From GCA-002050365 sp964237235 (GTDB lineage Bacteria > Acidobacteriota > Blastocatellia > Pyrinomonadales > Pyrinomonadaceae): 64,000 nucleotides of DNA. The notes below the pieces were generated by a model, which worked only from the letters and a program-made list of their open reading frames with translations, had not been told where the DNA came from and made no database searches. Of this stretch, positions 1 through 7,589 are shown in pieces. The stretch covers positions 62,001 through 126,000 of the forward strand of contig CAXSGY010000003.1 in assembly GCA_964237235.1 (NCBI GenBank), read 5' to 3'. The position numbers were made by a program, and so were the translations under genes. The first letter of the stretch is position 1. Every line of letters begins with the position of its first letter.

Positions 1-1
1 C

Positions 2-1078
2 GGCGCGACGATTTTTTACGCTTCAAAAGTTAAAGATTGGAAATCTTTGGAGAAAATTTCGGTCGAAGATTGGTTGACGAAATTTTCGGGCAGACGGACG
101 TTTGAAAAAATGTGGAAGCCGCTGCTCAAAGCCAAACTCGGCGAAGCGTATGGGGAAACTTCCGCCGCCTTTATCTGGGCGACGATTCAGCGAATGTATG
201 CCGCCAGAAATTCCGGCTTGAAACGCGAAATGTTCGGCTACGTGCGCGGCGGCTACGCGCGCGTGCTGGAAAAATTCGGCGCGCATCTGCGCGAAAAAGG
301 CGTTGAAATTTGTTTGAATTCACAGGTTTCGGAAATCGTCAAAGACGGCGAAAAATTAGAAATTGTTTTTAACGCGAAAACGCAGAGGCGCGAAGGCGCG
401 AAGACTTTGGAATTACAAATTGCAGATTCGAGATTTCAAAATAAAATCAGGTCTGAATTTGATGAAAATAAATCTGAAATTGCAAGAGAACAAAAACCGA
501 AAACCGCAACTCGGTTTGATAAAGTGATATTGACTTGCCCGTCAAACATCGCCGCGAAAATCTGTCCGCAAATGACCGTCGAAGAAAAACAAAAACTCGA
601 AAACATCAAATATCAAGGCATCGTTTGCGCTTCGCTTTTGACGAAAAAATCGCTCTCGCGTTTTTATGTCACGAACATCACCGACGAAACTCCGTTTACG
701 GGAATTATCGAAATGTCCGCGCTCGTTGATAAACGCGAATTCGGCGGCAATGCGCTCGTTTATTTGCCGAAATACGTCGCGCCGAACGATGAATTGTTTG
801 AAAAGACGGACGCGGAAATCGAAGAAATTTTCCTGAGCGCGCTCGAAAAAATGTATCCGCATTTTGCCCGCCAAGATGTCGTCGAATTCAAAATCTCGCG
901 CGTGCGGAATGTTTTCCCGATTCCGACTTTAAATTATTCGGCGAACGTTCCCGACGTGAAAACTTCGCTTGAAAATATTTTCATCGTCAACTCGGCGCAG
1001 ATTACGAACGGAACTTTGAACGTTAACGAAACGATTCAACTGGCGGAAAGATTTTTTGAGGAAAATTTAAACGCATAG
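2..1078 (+). CDS. NAD(P)/FAD-dependent oxidoreductase, amine-oxidase fold (5' end outside window)
   Basis: The reading frame is open to the left edge (residues GATIFYASKVKDWKSLEKIS precede the first possible internal start), so this is the 3' part of a longer gene and the N-terminal dinucleotide-binding motif is not in view. The visible part has the substrate-domain and C-terminal layout of phytoene-desaturase/protoporphyrinogen-oxidase-like flavoproteins: YVRGGYARVLEKFGAHLREKG, then KVILTCPSNIAAKI, then the FAD-closing segment IFIVNSAQITNGTLNVNET. The substrate is unknown. It is followed after about 60 nt by a polysaccharide deacetylase and a membrane protein, so a role in modifying a lipid or surface glycan is possible but inferred. 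Residues encoded at about 370-470 look like an inserted repeat and are not typical of the fold. Confidence 0.8.
   Translation, partial: GATIFYASKVKDWKSLEKISVEDWLTKFSGRRTFEKMWKPLLKAKLGEAYGETSAAFIWATIQRMYAARNSGLKREMFGYVRGGYARVLEKFGAHLREKGVEICLNSQVSEIVKDGEKLEIVFNAKTQRREGAKTLELQIADSRFQNKIRSEFDENKSEIAREQKPKTATRFDKVILTCPSNIAAKICPQMTVEEKQKLENIKYQGIVCASLLTKKSLSRFYVTNITDETPFTGIIEMSALVDKREFGGNALVYLPKYVAPNDELFEKTDAEIEEIFLSALEKMYPHFARQDVVEFKISRVRNVFPIPTLNYSANVPDVKTSLENIFIVNSAQITNGTLNVNETIQLAERFFEENLNA
368..470 (+). repeat. In-frame repeat insertion inside the oxidoreductase gene
   Basis: The stretch encodes NAKTQRREGAK followed by LELQIADSRFQ. The DNA begins with a short-period tandem (AGGCGCGA twice, next to ACGCAG). 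Such peptides arise when a dispersed intergenic repeat lies inside a gene. The reading frame is kept across it. That it is an insertion is inferred from composition and the low-complexity pattern. Confidence 0.5.
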
Positions 1079-1136
1079 AAACAGAGAGGCATAGAAATAA
1101 TTTATGTGAGCTATGTTGCTGTGTGTTTCAAAAAAA

Positions 1137-2156
1137 ATGAAATTAACTGCAAGTCTCAGCCTCGACCTCGACAACAAATGGTCGTATATGAAAACGCACG
1201 GCGACGCGGGTTGGGAAAGTTTTCCGACGTATCTCGACGTAATCGTGCCGCGCTCTCTGAAATTTCTGGCGGAAAGAAATTTGAAAATCACATATTTTAT
1301 CGTCGGTCAGGACGCGGCGCGCGAGGAGAATTTTGACGCGCTGAAACAAATCGCCGACGCAAAACACGAAATCGGGAATCATTCGTTCAAACACGAACCG
1401 TGGCTGCATCTTTACACGAAACAGGAATTGACCGAAGAATTTGAACGAACGGAAAACGCGCTCGAAAATGTCACCGGGCAAATGCCGAAAGGTTTTCGCG
1501 GTCCCGGTTATTCATTATCGCCGACGGTTCTGGAAGTTTTGGCGGAAAGAAATTACGAATACGACTGCTCGACTCTGCCGACCTATATCGCGCCGGTTGC
1601 CCGCGCTTATTATTTTTTCAAATCGCCGGAAATGTCGCCGGAAGAACGCGAAAAACGTAAAAAACTGTTCGGCAAATTCAGCGACGGCTTTCAATCCCTG
1701 AAGCCTTACCGCTGGCGAGTCGGCGAAAAAAACTTGACCGAAATTCCCGTGACGACCTTGCCGGTTTTGAAAACGCCGATTCATTTTTCGTATCTTTTAT
1801 ATCTCGCCACATTTTCCGAATTCGCCGCGAAAACTTATTTCAAAACGGCTCTGCGATTTTGTGTTCTGAATCGAATCGCGCCGTCGCTGTTGCTGCATCC
1901 GCTCGATTTTCTCGACGGCGAGGACGCGGCGGAATTAAAATTTTTTCCGGCGATGAATCTCGCCGCCGGAAAGAAAATCGAACTCGTCGGCGACTTTTTA
2001 GAGGTTTTTCAGAAACACTACACGCTCAAAAGCGTGCGCGCACACGCGCGCGAAGCGGCGGCGAAAAAATTGCCTGTGAAATCAGTTTCCGATTTCGCGC
2101 CGCCCGATTCCGCGTCGCAAATCAGCGACGCGCATTCTGGAATTCGCCGTTCGTGA
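1137..2156 (+). CDS. Polysaccharide deacetylase (NodB homology) family protein
   Basis: A protein of about 339 residues with a NodB-type carbohydrate esterase 4 domain, which removes N-acetyl groups from glycans using a divalent metal. Seen: the N-terminal strand with the catalytic Asp (SLSLDLDNKW), the metal-binding His pair in HEIGNHSFKHEP, and the RGPGYS loop. The start ATG at 1137 (MKLTASLSLD) is chosen because the domain begins at once. The upstream in-frame ATG at 1113 lies in repeat-like DNA and would add eight odd residues. No signal peptide is seen, which suggests a cytoplasmic or lipid-linked substrate. It sits between a flavin oxidoreductase and a polytopic membrane protein on the same strand with short gaps, so an operon is likely. 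Confidence 0.85.
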   Translation: MKLTASLSLDLDNKWSYMKTHGDAGWESFPTYLDVIVPRSLKFLAERNLKITYFIVGQDAAREENFDALKQIADAKHEIGNHSFKHEPWLHLYTKQELTEEFERTENALENVTGQMPKGFRGPGYSLSPTVLEVLAERNYEYDCSTLPTYIAPVARAYYFFKSPEMSPEEREKRKKLFGKFSDGFQSLKPYRWRVGEKNLTEIPVTTLPVLKTPIHFSYLLYLATFSEFAAKTYFKTALRFCVLNRIAPSLLLHPLDFLDGEDAAELKFFPAMNLAAGKKIELVGDFLEVFQKHYTLKSVRAHAREAAAKKLPVKSVSDFAPPDSASQISDAHSGIRRS

Positions 2157-2180
2157 AGGTAAAATAAAAACCGGATACCG

Positions 2181-3677
2181 ATGAGCGAAAAAATGTGCGG
2201 ATATTTGCCGGACAATTCCGAATCGCCGAAATTTTTTTGGTTGGCGTTCGCCTTTCTGTTCGCCGCCGTTTTTATTTTTCACGGCAAAACGGTTCCGTTC
2301 AGTAACGAATTTCTTTATCTTCTGCGAATCGCGCCGAATTTTTTGCCGAACGATTGGACATTTTCCGGACCGGCGAACGAACACTGGCTTTTTAATTCGA
2401 TTTTCAGTTTTCCGGCTCGTTTTTTATCGCTCGAAATCGTCGGTTGGGCGGGAAGAATCGCGGTTTGGAGCGCGTGTCTGATCGCGCTGATAAAACTCGG
2501 CAAAGAGTGGAAAATTTCTTACGCGGCAATCGCCGTTTCGATTTTCGTCTGGCTGGCGTTCGGACAGGCGGCGGTGAATGCCGAATGGATTTTCGGCGGA
2601 TTCGAAGCGAAAACCGTCGCGTATGTGTGTCTGCTTTTCGCGCTCAAGGGGTTTTTGAAAAAGCGTCTGATTTCATCTTCGATTTTGCTTGGACTTTCTT
2701 TTTCGTTTCATCCGGCGGTCGGGCTGTGGGCGATTTTAGCAATCGGCATCGTGTTTCTTTCCGAAAAAATTTCAATCGCCGATTTAATCAAAATAATTTT
2801 TATCACCGGCGCGTTCGCCCTGCCGGGAGTTGTGCCGCTGCTCGCCGAGCAAACGAATGCCGCCGCCAACTCGTTCGACGATTGGAGATTCATCGTTTTA
2901 TTTCGCGTTCCGTGGCATCTCGACGCGTTTCAGTTTGGACGGCGCGAGTTGCTCGCGCTCGCCTCGATGTTCGTTTTCAACATTTTCGCGCTGCGGAAAA
3001 ACGAAGCGTTCGCGCCGCGTTTTTTGCTCAAGTTTCAAGCCGCGCTCGCGCTGTTTTTTCTGCTCGGAATCGTTCTGCGCTTTTTCGAGCTGTTCACGTT
3101 TTTGCGGTTTATGCCGATGCGCCTGTTTCCGGTTTTCGCGTCGCTGTTTTTCTTTTTCACGGTTTTTTATTTTTTCCCGCGCGCTAATTTGCGGCGAAAT
3201 AAAATCGCTTTAGTTTTGTTCGTTTGTTTGATTTTATTTCTTCTCGATCCGTTTAGAAAAGGATTTTCGCAGATTCAAACGACCGTCGAAACTTGGACTG
3301 CCGCGCCGACCGACCTGCAAAAAACTTCGCTCTGGATTGCGGCGAATACTCCGCCCGGCGCGCAAATTATTCAACCGCCGGACAGCCGCGAATTCTGGTA
3401 TTTTTCAAAACGGGCGAGCGTCGTTTGCTATGCTTACCCGACTTACGACCGCTTGAGCGAATGGCGCAGCCGCGTCGCCGATTTGACGGGCAATTTGCAG
3501 ATTTCAAGCGGCGAAACCGCCAACGAAGAAATCGAGTCCGCGTATAATAATTTGTCCGCCGGGCAGATAAACGAACTCAAACAAAAATACGCGGCGACGC
3601 ATCTTGTCAGCCGCGCCGTTTATCCTTATCCTATTATCTTCGAGACGAAAACTTATAAAGTTTATCAATTGCCCTGA
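2181..3677 (+). CDS. Polytopic membrane protein, DUF6798-like
   Basis: 498 residues with about ten hydrophobic segments from residue 15 to 370, then a soluble C-terminal part (WIAANTPPGAQIIQPPDSRE onwards). That layout, and the phrase 'IAANTPPGA' after the last membrane segment, is seen in large bacterial membrane proteins distantly related to GT-C glycosyltransferases and DUF6798 proteins. No catalytic motif could be assigned. It follows the deacetylase by 24 nt and is probably cotranscribed. Work on lipid-linked sugars or an exopolysaccharide is inference from this context only. Confidence 0.6.
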   Translation: MSEKMCGYLPDNSESPKFFWLAFAFLFAAVFIFHGKTVPFSNEFLYLLRIAPNFLPNDWTFSGPANEHWLFNSIFSFPARFLSLEIVGWAGRIAVWSACLIALIKLGKEWKISYAAIAVSIFVWLAFGQAAVNAEWIFGGFEAKTVAYVCLLFALKGFLKKRLISSSILLGLSFSFHPAVGLWAILAIGIVFLSEKISIADLIKIIFITGAFALPGVVPLLAEQTNAAANSFDDWRFIVLFRVPWHLDAFQFGRRELLALASMFVFNIFALRKNEAFAPRFLLKFQAALALFFLLGIVLRFFELFTFLRFMPMRLFPVFASLFFFFTVFYFFPRANLRRNKIALVLFVCLILFLLDPFRKGFSQIQTTVETWTAAPTDLQKTSLWIAANTPPGAQIIQPPDSREFWYFSKRASVVCYAYPTYDRLSEWRSRVADLTGNLQISSGETANEEIESAYNNLSAGQINELKQKYAATHLVSRAVYPYPIIFETKTYKVYQLP

Positions 3678-3696
3678 AGACGAGGACTGTAAAATT

Positions 3697-3888
3697 ATGG
3701 ACACGATAGAAAAACCGCCGGTCAGATGTGCGGAATGCGACCGCGAAATGGAACATTTTAATGTTTTCCTAAGCCCGACGAACGAGGAAAAAGTCGTCTG
3801 TTGGGAATGTCTGGGGCGCGAGGAAAAAGGCTTTTTCACCAAGCGCGGCTGGCGGCGCGAAGCCCGTCACGGCGACATTCCGCGTTAG
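3697..3888 (+). CDS. Small zinc-ribbon protein
   Basis: 63 residues from ATG 3697. Two CxxC pairs, CAEC near residue 11 and CWEC near residue 36, give a likely four-cysteine zinc site. The tail is basic (FFTKRGWRREARHGD). No family is recognised. It lies 19 nt after the membrane protein and may be the last gene of that operon. A role in nucleic-acid or protein binding is a guess from the fold type. Confidence 0.65.
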   Translation: MDTIEKPPVRCAECDREMEHFNVFLSPTNEEKVVCWECLGREEKGFFTKRGWRREARHGDIPR

Positions 3889-3989
3889 CCGTTTTGTAAT
3901 TTGACGGGTGAAACAATTCGATACAAAAATTGGCAGGCAAACTCTTTGCAAATCGGCAGAATAAAAACTACGAGGAGAAAATCAAAATT

Positions 3990-4202
3990 ATGCAGGACAT
4001 ACAAAACATTCCGAACCCTGATGTTAATTCGCCGGAAGGCGACGACGATTTCGGCAGAAATCCAAACAGCGATGTCGAGCGACCCGAAGAAGACGTTCCC
4101 GTGCCGCCCGATGTCAGCGACGCGCCCATCGAAGAGCCGCCCGACGAACGCGACAAACCGCCGATCAGCGAAGACCAAACCGAGCCGAAACATCTCGTTT
4201 AA
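3990..4202 (+). CDS. Short acidic proline-rich protein of unknown function
   Basis: 70 residues starting MQDIQNIPNPD at ATG 3990, with a good ribosome site (GAGGAG at 3972) that favours this start over 3930. The sequence is almost wholly Asp, Glu, Pro, Arg and Asn with no hydrophobic core, so it is probably intrinsically disordered. No domain, cysteine or signal peptide is seen. It ends just before an inverted repeat. Confidence 0.55.
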   Translation: MQDIQNIPNPDVNSPEGDDDFGRNPNSDVERPEEDVPVPPDVSDAPIEEPPDERDKPPISEDQTEPKHLV

Positions 4203-4209
4203 TAGCTCA

Positions 4210-4283
4210 AGGTTCAAGGTTTCAGGTTCAAGATCAGATTCAAAAACTTGAACCTGAAACCTTGAACCTGAAACCTTGAACTA
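4210..4283. repeat. Inverted repeat built of 7-nt words
   Basis: A 23-bp arm (4210-4232) pairs with 4247-4269. The arms are short tandem words: AGGTTCA/AGGTTTC on the left and CTTGAAC/CTGAAAC alternating on the right, continuing to 4283. It separates the small acidic protein gene from the convergent MATE gene and could fold as a long hairpin in either transcript. Confidence 0.85.
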
Positions 4284-5705
4284 AACATTTTTCTCCTTCC
4301 ATTTTCCGCGCTTAAAAAGAATCGTCGAAACGACCGCCAGAACCGAAAAGGAAATTAAAATCGCCAGAAAAACGCCGTGTTCATTTAGTCCGAAATGATA
4401 CGCCAGCAGATACGCGAGCGGAATTTCAAATAGCCAGAAAACGAACAAATTAATAATCGTCGGCGTGAACGTATCGCCCGCGCCGTTGAACGAAGTTTGC
4501 ATCACCATTCCGAAAGCATAAAAAGTAAAACCAAGCGCAATGATGCGTAAAGCGTCGCTCCCGTAACCGAGAACCGTCGCGTCGGTCGTAAAAAATCCGA
4601 CGATCCATCGGGCGAAAACAGCCAACAGAATTCCGATGACGGTTAAAAATCCGGCGTTTAAGAAAGCCGCCGACCAGACGGCGCGTTCGGCGCGTTCCGG
4701 TTTTTTCGCGCCGAGCGATTGCCCGACGAGCGTCGCCGCCGCATTGCTCATCCCGGCGGACGGCAAAAGTGCAAAAATTATCACGCGAATGCCGATTTGA
4801 TAACCCGCCACCGCGTCCGTCCCGAAACCCGAAATTATTTTAACGAGAACCGTCCAGCTCGCCATCCCGATAATCGTCTGCATACTCGCCGCCGCGGAAA
4901 TTTTTGTTAATTTCCAAATCGCCTTTGGTTGAAAGGCGAGATGTCGCCGCTCAATTTTCAAACGCCGCTCGCGCTTTAGAAGATAAAACAAAGCGAACAA
5001 AACGCCGCAGCCGCGCCCGATGGTCGTGCCGACTGCCGCGCCGGTTACGCCCAATTCGGGAAAAAACAACACGCCGAAAATAAAACACGGCGCGAGAAAG
5101 ATGTTCAGCGTGTTGGCTAAAATCAAAACGCGCATCGCAATCGCGCCGTCGCCCGCACCGCGAAAAATCGCGTTGATTAAAAACAAAAAGACGATGACGA
5201 AATTGCCGCCGAGCATCACGCGCATATAATTCGTGCCGAGCGCGGCAACGTTCGGCTCTGCGCCCATCGCCGCCAAAATCTGCGGCGCGAACGCGACTCC
5301 AACGATTCCAAAGATTATCGAAACGATTAAACCGAGAAATAAAATCTGGACGGCGGTTTGCGCCGCGCCTTCCGCATCGCCTTCGCCGACGCGCCGGGCG
5401 ACGGTCGCCGTCGCGCTGATCGCCACGCCGAACGCCAGCGCGTAAACGATCACCATAATTGATTCGGTCAAACCGACGACGGCGATGGCTTCCGCGCCGA
5501 GCTTGCCGACGAAGAAAATATCGAACAGCGCGAAAAGGCTTTCCATAATCATTTCCGAAACCATCGGCACGGCGAGCAGAACGAGCGCGATTGCCAGCGA
5601 GCCTTCGGTTAAATCGCGTTTCGTGCCGACGAACGCTTCGCGCGCAATTGCCCAAAAAGAATTGTTCTCCGTCTGCACAGACGGATTTTCTGCGTTGCTA
5701 GACAT
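4281..5705 (-). CDS. MATE family multidrug/metabolite efflux transporter
   Basis: 474 residues with twelve predicted membrane segments in two MatE halves (about 30-190 and 260-420), the normal length and layout. Typical signatures include FFVGKLGAEAIAVVGL in the first half, and PSAGMSNAAATLVGQSLGAK and MQTSFNGAGDTFTPTIIN in the second. The family exports cationic drugs or metabolites by Na+ or H+ antiport in the inner membrane. The substrate cannot be predicted. It is transcribed alone, convergent with the small acidic protein gene and divergent from the kinase triad. The start ATG at 5705 is the first Met, with a short soluble N-terminus. Confidence 0.93.
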   Translation of the reverse strand: MSSNAENPSVQTENNSFWAIAREAFVGTKRDLTEGSLAIALVLLAVPMVSEMIMESLFALFDIFFVGKLGAEAIAVVGLTESIMVIVYALAFGVAISATATVARRVGEGDAEGAAQTAVQILFLGLIVSIIFGIVGVAFAPQILAAMGAEPNVAALGTNYMRVMLGGNFVIVFLFLINAIFRGAGDGAIAMRVLILANTLNIFLAPCFIFGVLFFPELGVTGAAVGTTIGRGCGVLFALFYLLKRERRLKIERRHLAFQPKAIWKLTKISAAASMQTIIGMASWTVLVKIISGFGTDAVAGYQIGIRVIIFALLPSAGMSNAAATLVGQSLGAKKPERAERAVWSAAFLNAGFLTVIGILLAVFARWIVGFFTTDATVLGYGSDALRIIALGFTFYAFGMVMQTSFNGAGDTFTPTIINLFVFWLFEIPLAYLLAYHFGLNEHGVFLAILISFSVLAVVSTILFKRGKWKEKNV

Positions 5706-5997
5706 AACGTAAAATTATTTAATTGATTAAAAAAGAAAATGCGGAATCGTTCGGCATCATGAATTGATGCGTTTTCTGAATGAATGTAAATGAAAGACGC
5801 GCGATTTAGCGGATAAAGATTCTCATAATGCTGAAAATTCTAACACGGAAAATTTCCGCCTGGCGAACCGTGAAATGCGAATTTTCGGCGATTGCATCTT
5901 TAATCCTCTTTTGGAGAAGCAAATTGACGAACGCCGGTTTTGAAAATCGTTGCCTTTTATTCGGCAAAAGTTCTATCATAAAAAATCGGAAAACTTT

Positions 5998-6687
5998 ATG
6001 AGCGACCACACATACAATTACGACGAACAACAGCCTTTCGCCGCCGCCGAATTCGCTGAAAATCCCGAGCCGCGCTGTCCCTGCGTTCTGCTGCTCGACA
6101 CTTCCGGCTCGATGCAGGGCGAAGCCATCGAAGAATTAAATCGCGGCTTGCAGATGTTCCGGCAAGAGCTTTTTAGCGATTCTTTGAGTATGAAGCGCGT
6201 CGAAATTGCGGTCGTTACGTTCGGTCCGGTTAGTGTTTTGCAAGACTTTACGACTGCCGATATGTTTCGCCCGCCGCCGCTCGAAGCCGCCGGCGATACG
6301 CCGCTCGGCGCAGCCATCGGGCGCGGTTTGAATTTGTTGAAACAGCGCAAAGAAGTTTTGCGCGCGAACGGCATCAAGCTGTTTCGCCCCTGGATTTTTT
6401 TGATGACCGACGGCGCGCCGACCGATGCGTGGCGGCATCTGTCGCAGATTATTCGCGCGGGCGAAGAAAATAAATCGTTTTCGTTTTTCGCGCTCGGTGT
6501 GAACAACGCCGATTTCAAGGTGTTAAAAGAGCTTTCGGCGCGCGAGCCGTTGAAGCTTTCGGGCATCCGCTTTAACGAATTTTTTATATGGCTGTCGGCT
6601 TCTCTGAAAAACGTTTCGCGGTCGAATCCGGGCGATAAGGTTTCGATTCCCGATTATAAACCTTACGGCTGGGCGGAAATCGAATGA
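5998..6687 (+). CDS. TerY-like von Willebrand factor A domain protein
   Basis: 229 residues from ATG 5998 (MSDHTYNYDEQQ). The earlier in-frame start at 5950 lacks support. A VWA fold spans about residues 28-215 with an intact metal site: DTSGS at 34-38, a Thr in GDTPLGAAI, and Asp in LMTDGAPTD. Length and spacing fit TerY/YegL-type stand-alone VWA proteins. The stop overlaps the start of the PP2C gene (ATGA), so the two are translationally coupled. With the kinase downstream it forms the known TerY-P type triad (VWA, phosphatase, kinase; E. coli yegL/yegK/yegI). The VWA partner probably acts as a metal-dependent scaffold. The process controlled is unknown. Confidence 0.9.
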   Translation: MSDHTYNYDEQQPFAAAEFAENPEPRCPCVLLLDTSGSMQGEAIEELNRGLQMFRQELFSDSLSMKRVEIAVVTFGPVSVLQDFTTADMFRPPPLEAAGDTPLGAAIGRGLNLLKQRKEVLRANGIKLFRPWIFLMTDGAPTDAWRHLSQIIRAGEENKSFSFFALGVNNADFKVLKELSAREPLKLSGIRFNEFFIWLSASLKNVSRSNPGDKVSIPDYKPYGWAEIE

Positions 6688-7472
6688 GTTTCGGAACGTG
6701 GCGCGTCGCGTCGGCTTCGGTCATCGGACAGGCGCATCTAAATCAAAACACGCATTGTCAGGATAGACTTTTGACGCGCCTGATCGAAACGCCGAACGCG
6801 GGCGAGATTCTAATCGCGGCGGTCGCCGACGGCGCGGGCAGCACGACGAGCGGACAGCGCGGCGCGGAAGCCGCCTGTCAATTCTTCGTTAATCAAGCGG
6901 CGGAATTCTTAAAAACAGCGGCGGTCGAATCTTTTACCGAAGATTTCGGGAAACTCTGGATTGCGTTTTTTCAGCAACAAATTAATGCCGAAGCGCGTTT
7001 AGAAAAAAAGGAAATGCGCGAATTTGCCACCACATTTATCGGTGCGATTGTCGGCGAAAAAAACGCCGCGTTTTATCAGGTCGGCGACGGCGGCGCGGTT
7101 TTTTCCGTTGACGGCAATTCGCAAAGCTATCAATTCGCCGTTCCGCCAATCGAAGCGGAATACGTTAACCAAACCGAATTTTTAACCGACGACGCGGCGG
7201 CGGAAAGTCTGCGTTTTGTCCGCGTCGAACAGGCGATTGAAGATTTGATTTTGTTTTCCGACGGCATTTTCAGCGTTGCGGTTGATTACCAAACCGGCAA
7301 GCCGCACGAACCGTTTTTGATGCCGATGATTGCGCCGCTCAGAAACGGCGCAAACGGTGAAAGCGGATTGAATGAAAAGCTCGAAAAATTTCTCGCGTCG
7401 CCGCGCGTCAACGATAAAACCGACGACGATAAAACGATAATTCTCGCGTCGCGCAAAATAGTGAATAACTAA
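6684..7472 (+). CDS. PP2C-type Ser/Thr protein phosphatase of the VWA-phosphatase-kinase triad
   Basis: 262 residues of the short bacterial PP2C type, without extra domains. Metal-binding motifs in order: CQDR near residue 26, AVADGAGS near 48, YQVGDG near 133, LFSDGIF near 192 and a terminal DDDKTIILAS. It overlaps the VWA gene by 4 nt. It should remove phosphate from Ser/Thr residues, probably reversing the kinase encoded next. The last six codons including the stop are repeated exactly once more directly downstream (7473-7490). Confidence 0.9.
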   Translation: MSFGTWRVASASVIGQAHLNQNTHCQDRLLTRLIETPNAGEILIAAVADGAGSTTSGQRGAEAACQFFVNQAAEFLKTAAVESFTEDFGKLWIAFFQQQINAEARLEKKEMREFATTFIGAIVGEKNAAFYQVGDGGAVFSVDGNSQSYQFAVPPIEAEYVNQTEFLTDDAAAESLRFVRVEQAIEDLILFSDGIFSVAVDYQTGKPHEPFLMPMIAPLRNGANGESGLNEKLEKFLASPRVNDKTDDDKTIILASRKIVNN

Positions 7473-7490
7473 AAAATAGTGAATAACTAA
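7455..7490. repeat. Perfect 18-bp tandem duplication across the PP2C stop codon
   Basis: AAAATAGTGAATAACTAA occurs twice back to back. Copy one is the last six codons of the phosphatase. Copy two is non-coding. The DNA up to 7589 continues with related A-rich words (GAATAACT, ACTTTTCACT), suggesting replication slippage within a short-word repeat tract. Confidence 0.9.
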
Positions 7491-7589
7491 AAACGAAAAA
7501 CTAAAAGTTTATGCCGAAGCCGGATTTTTGTTTGATTATAAATTCAATAACTTTTCACTATTCGCTTTTAACTTTTCACTGAAAAAAAT

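Noticed and set aside
2444..3187. 247-codon frame overlapping the DUF6798-like membrane gene
   Set aside because: Arg-rich alternate frame of a GC-biased gene. The membrane protein frame has coherent hydrophobic segments.
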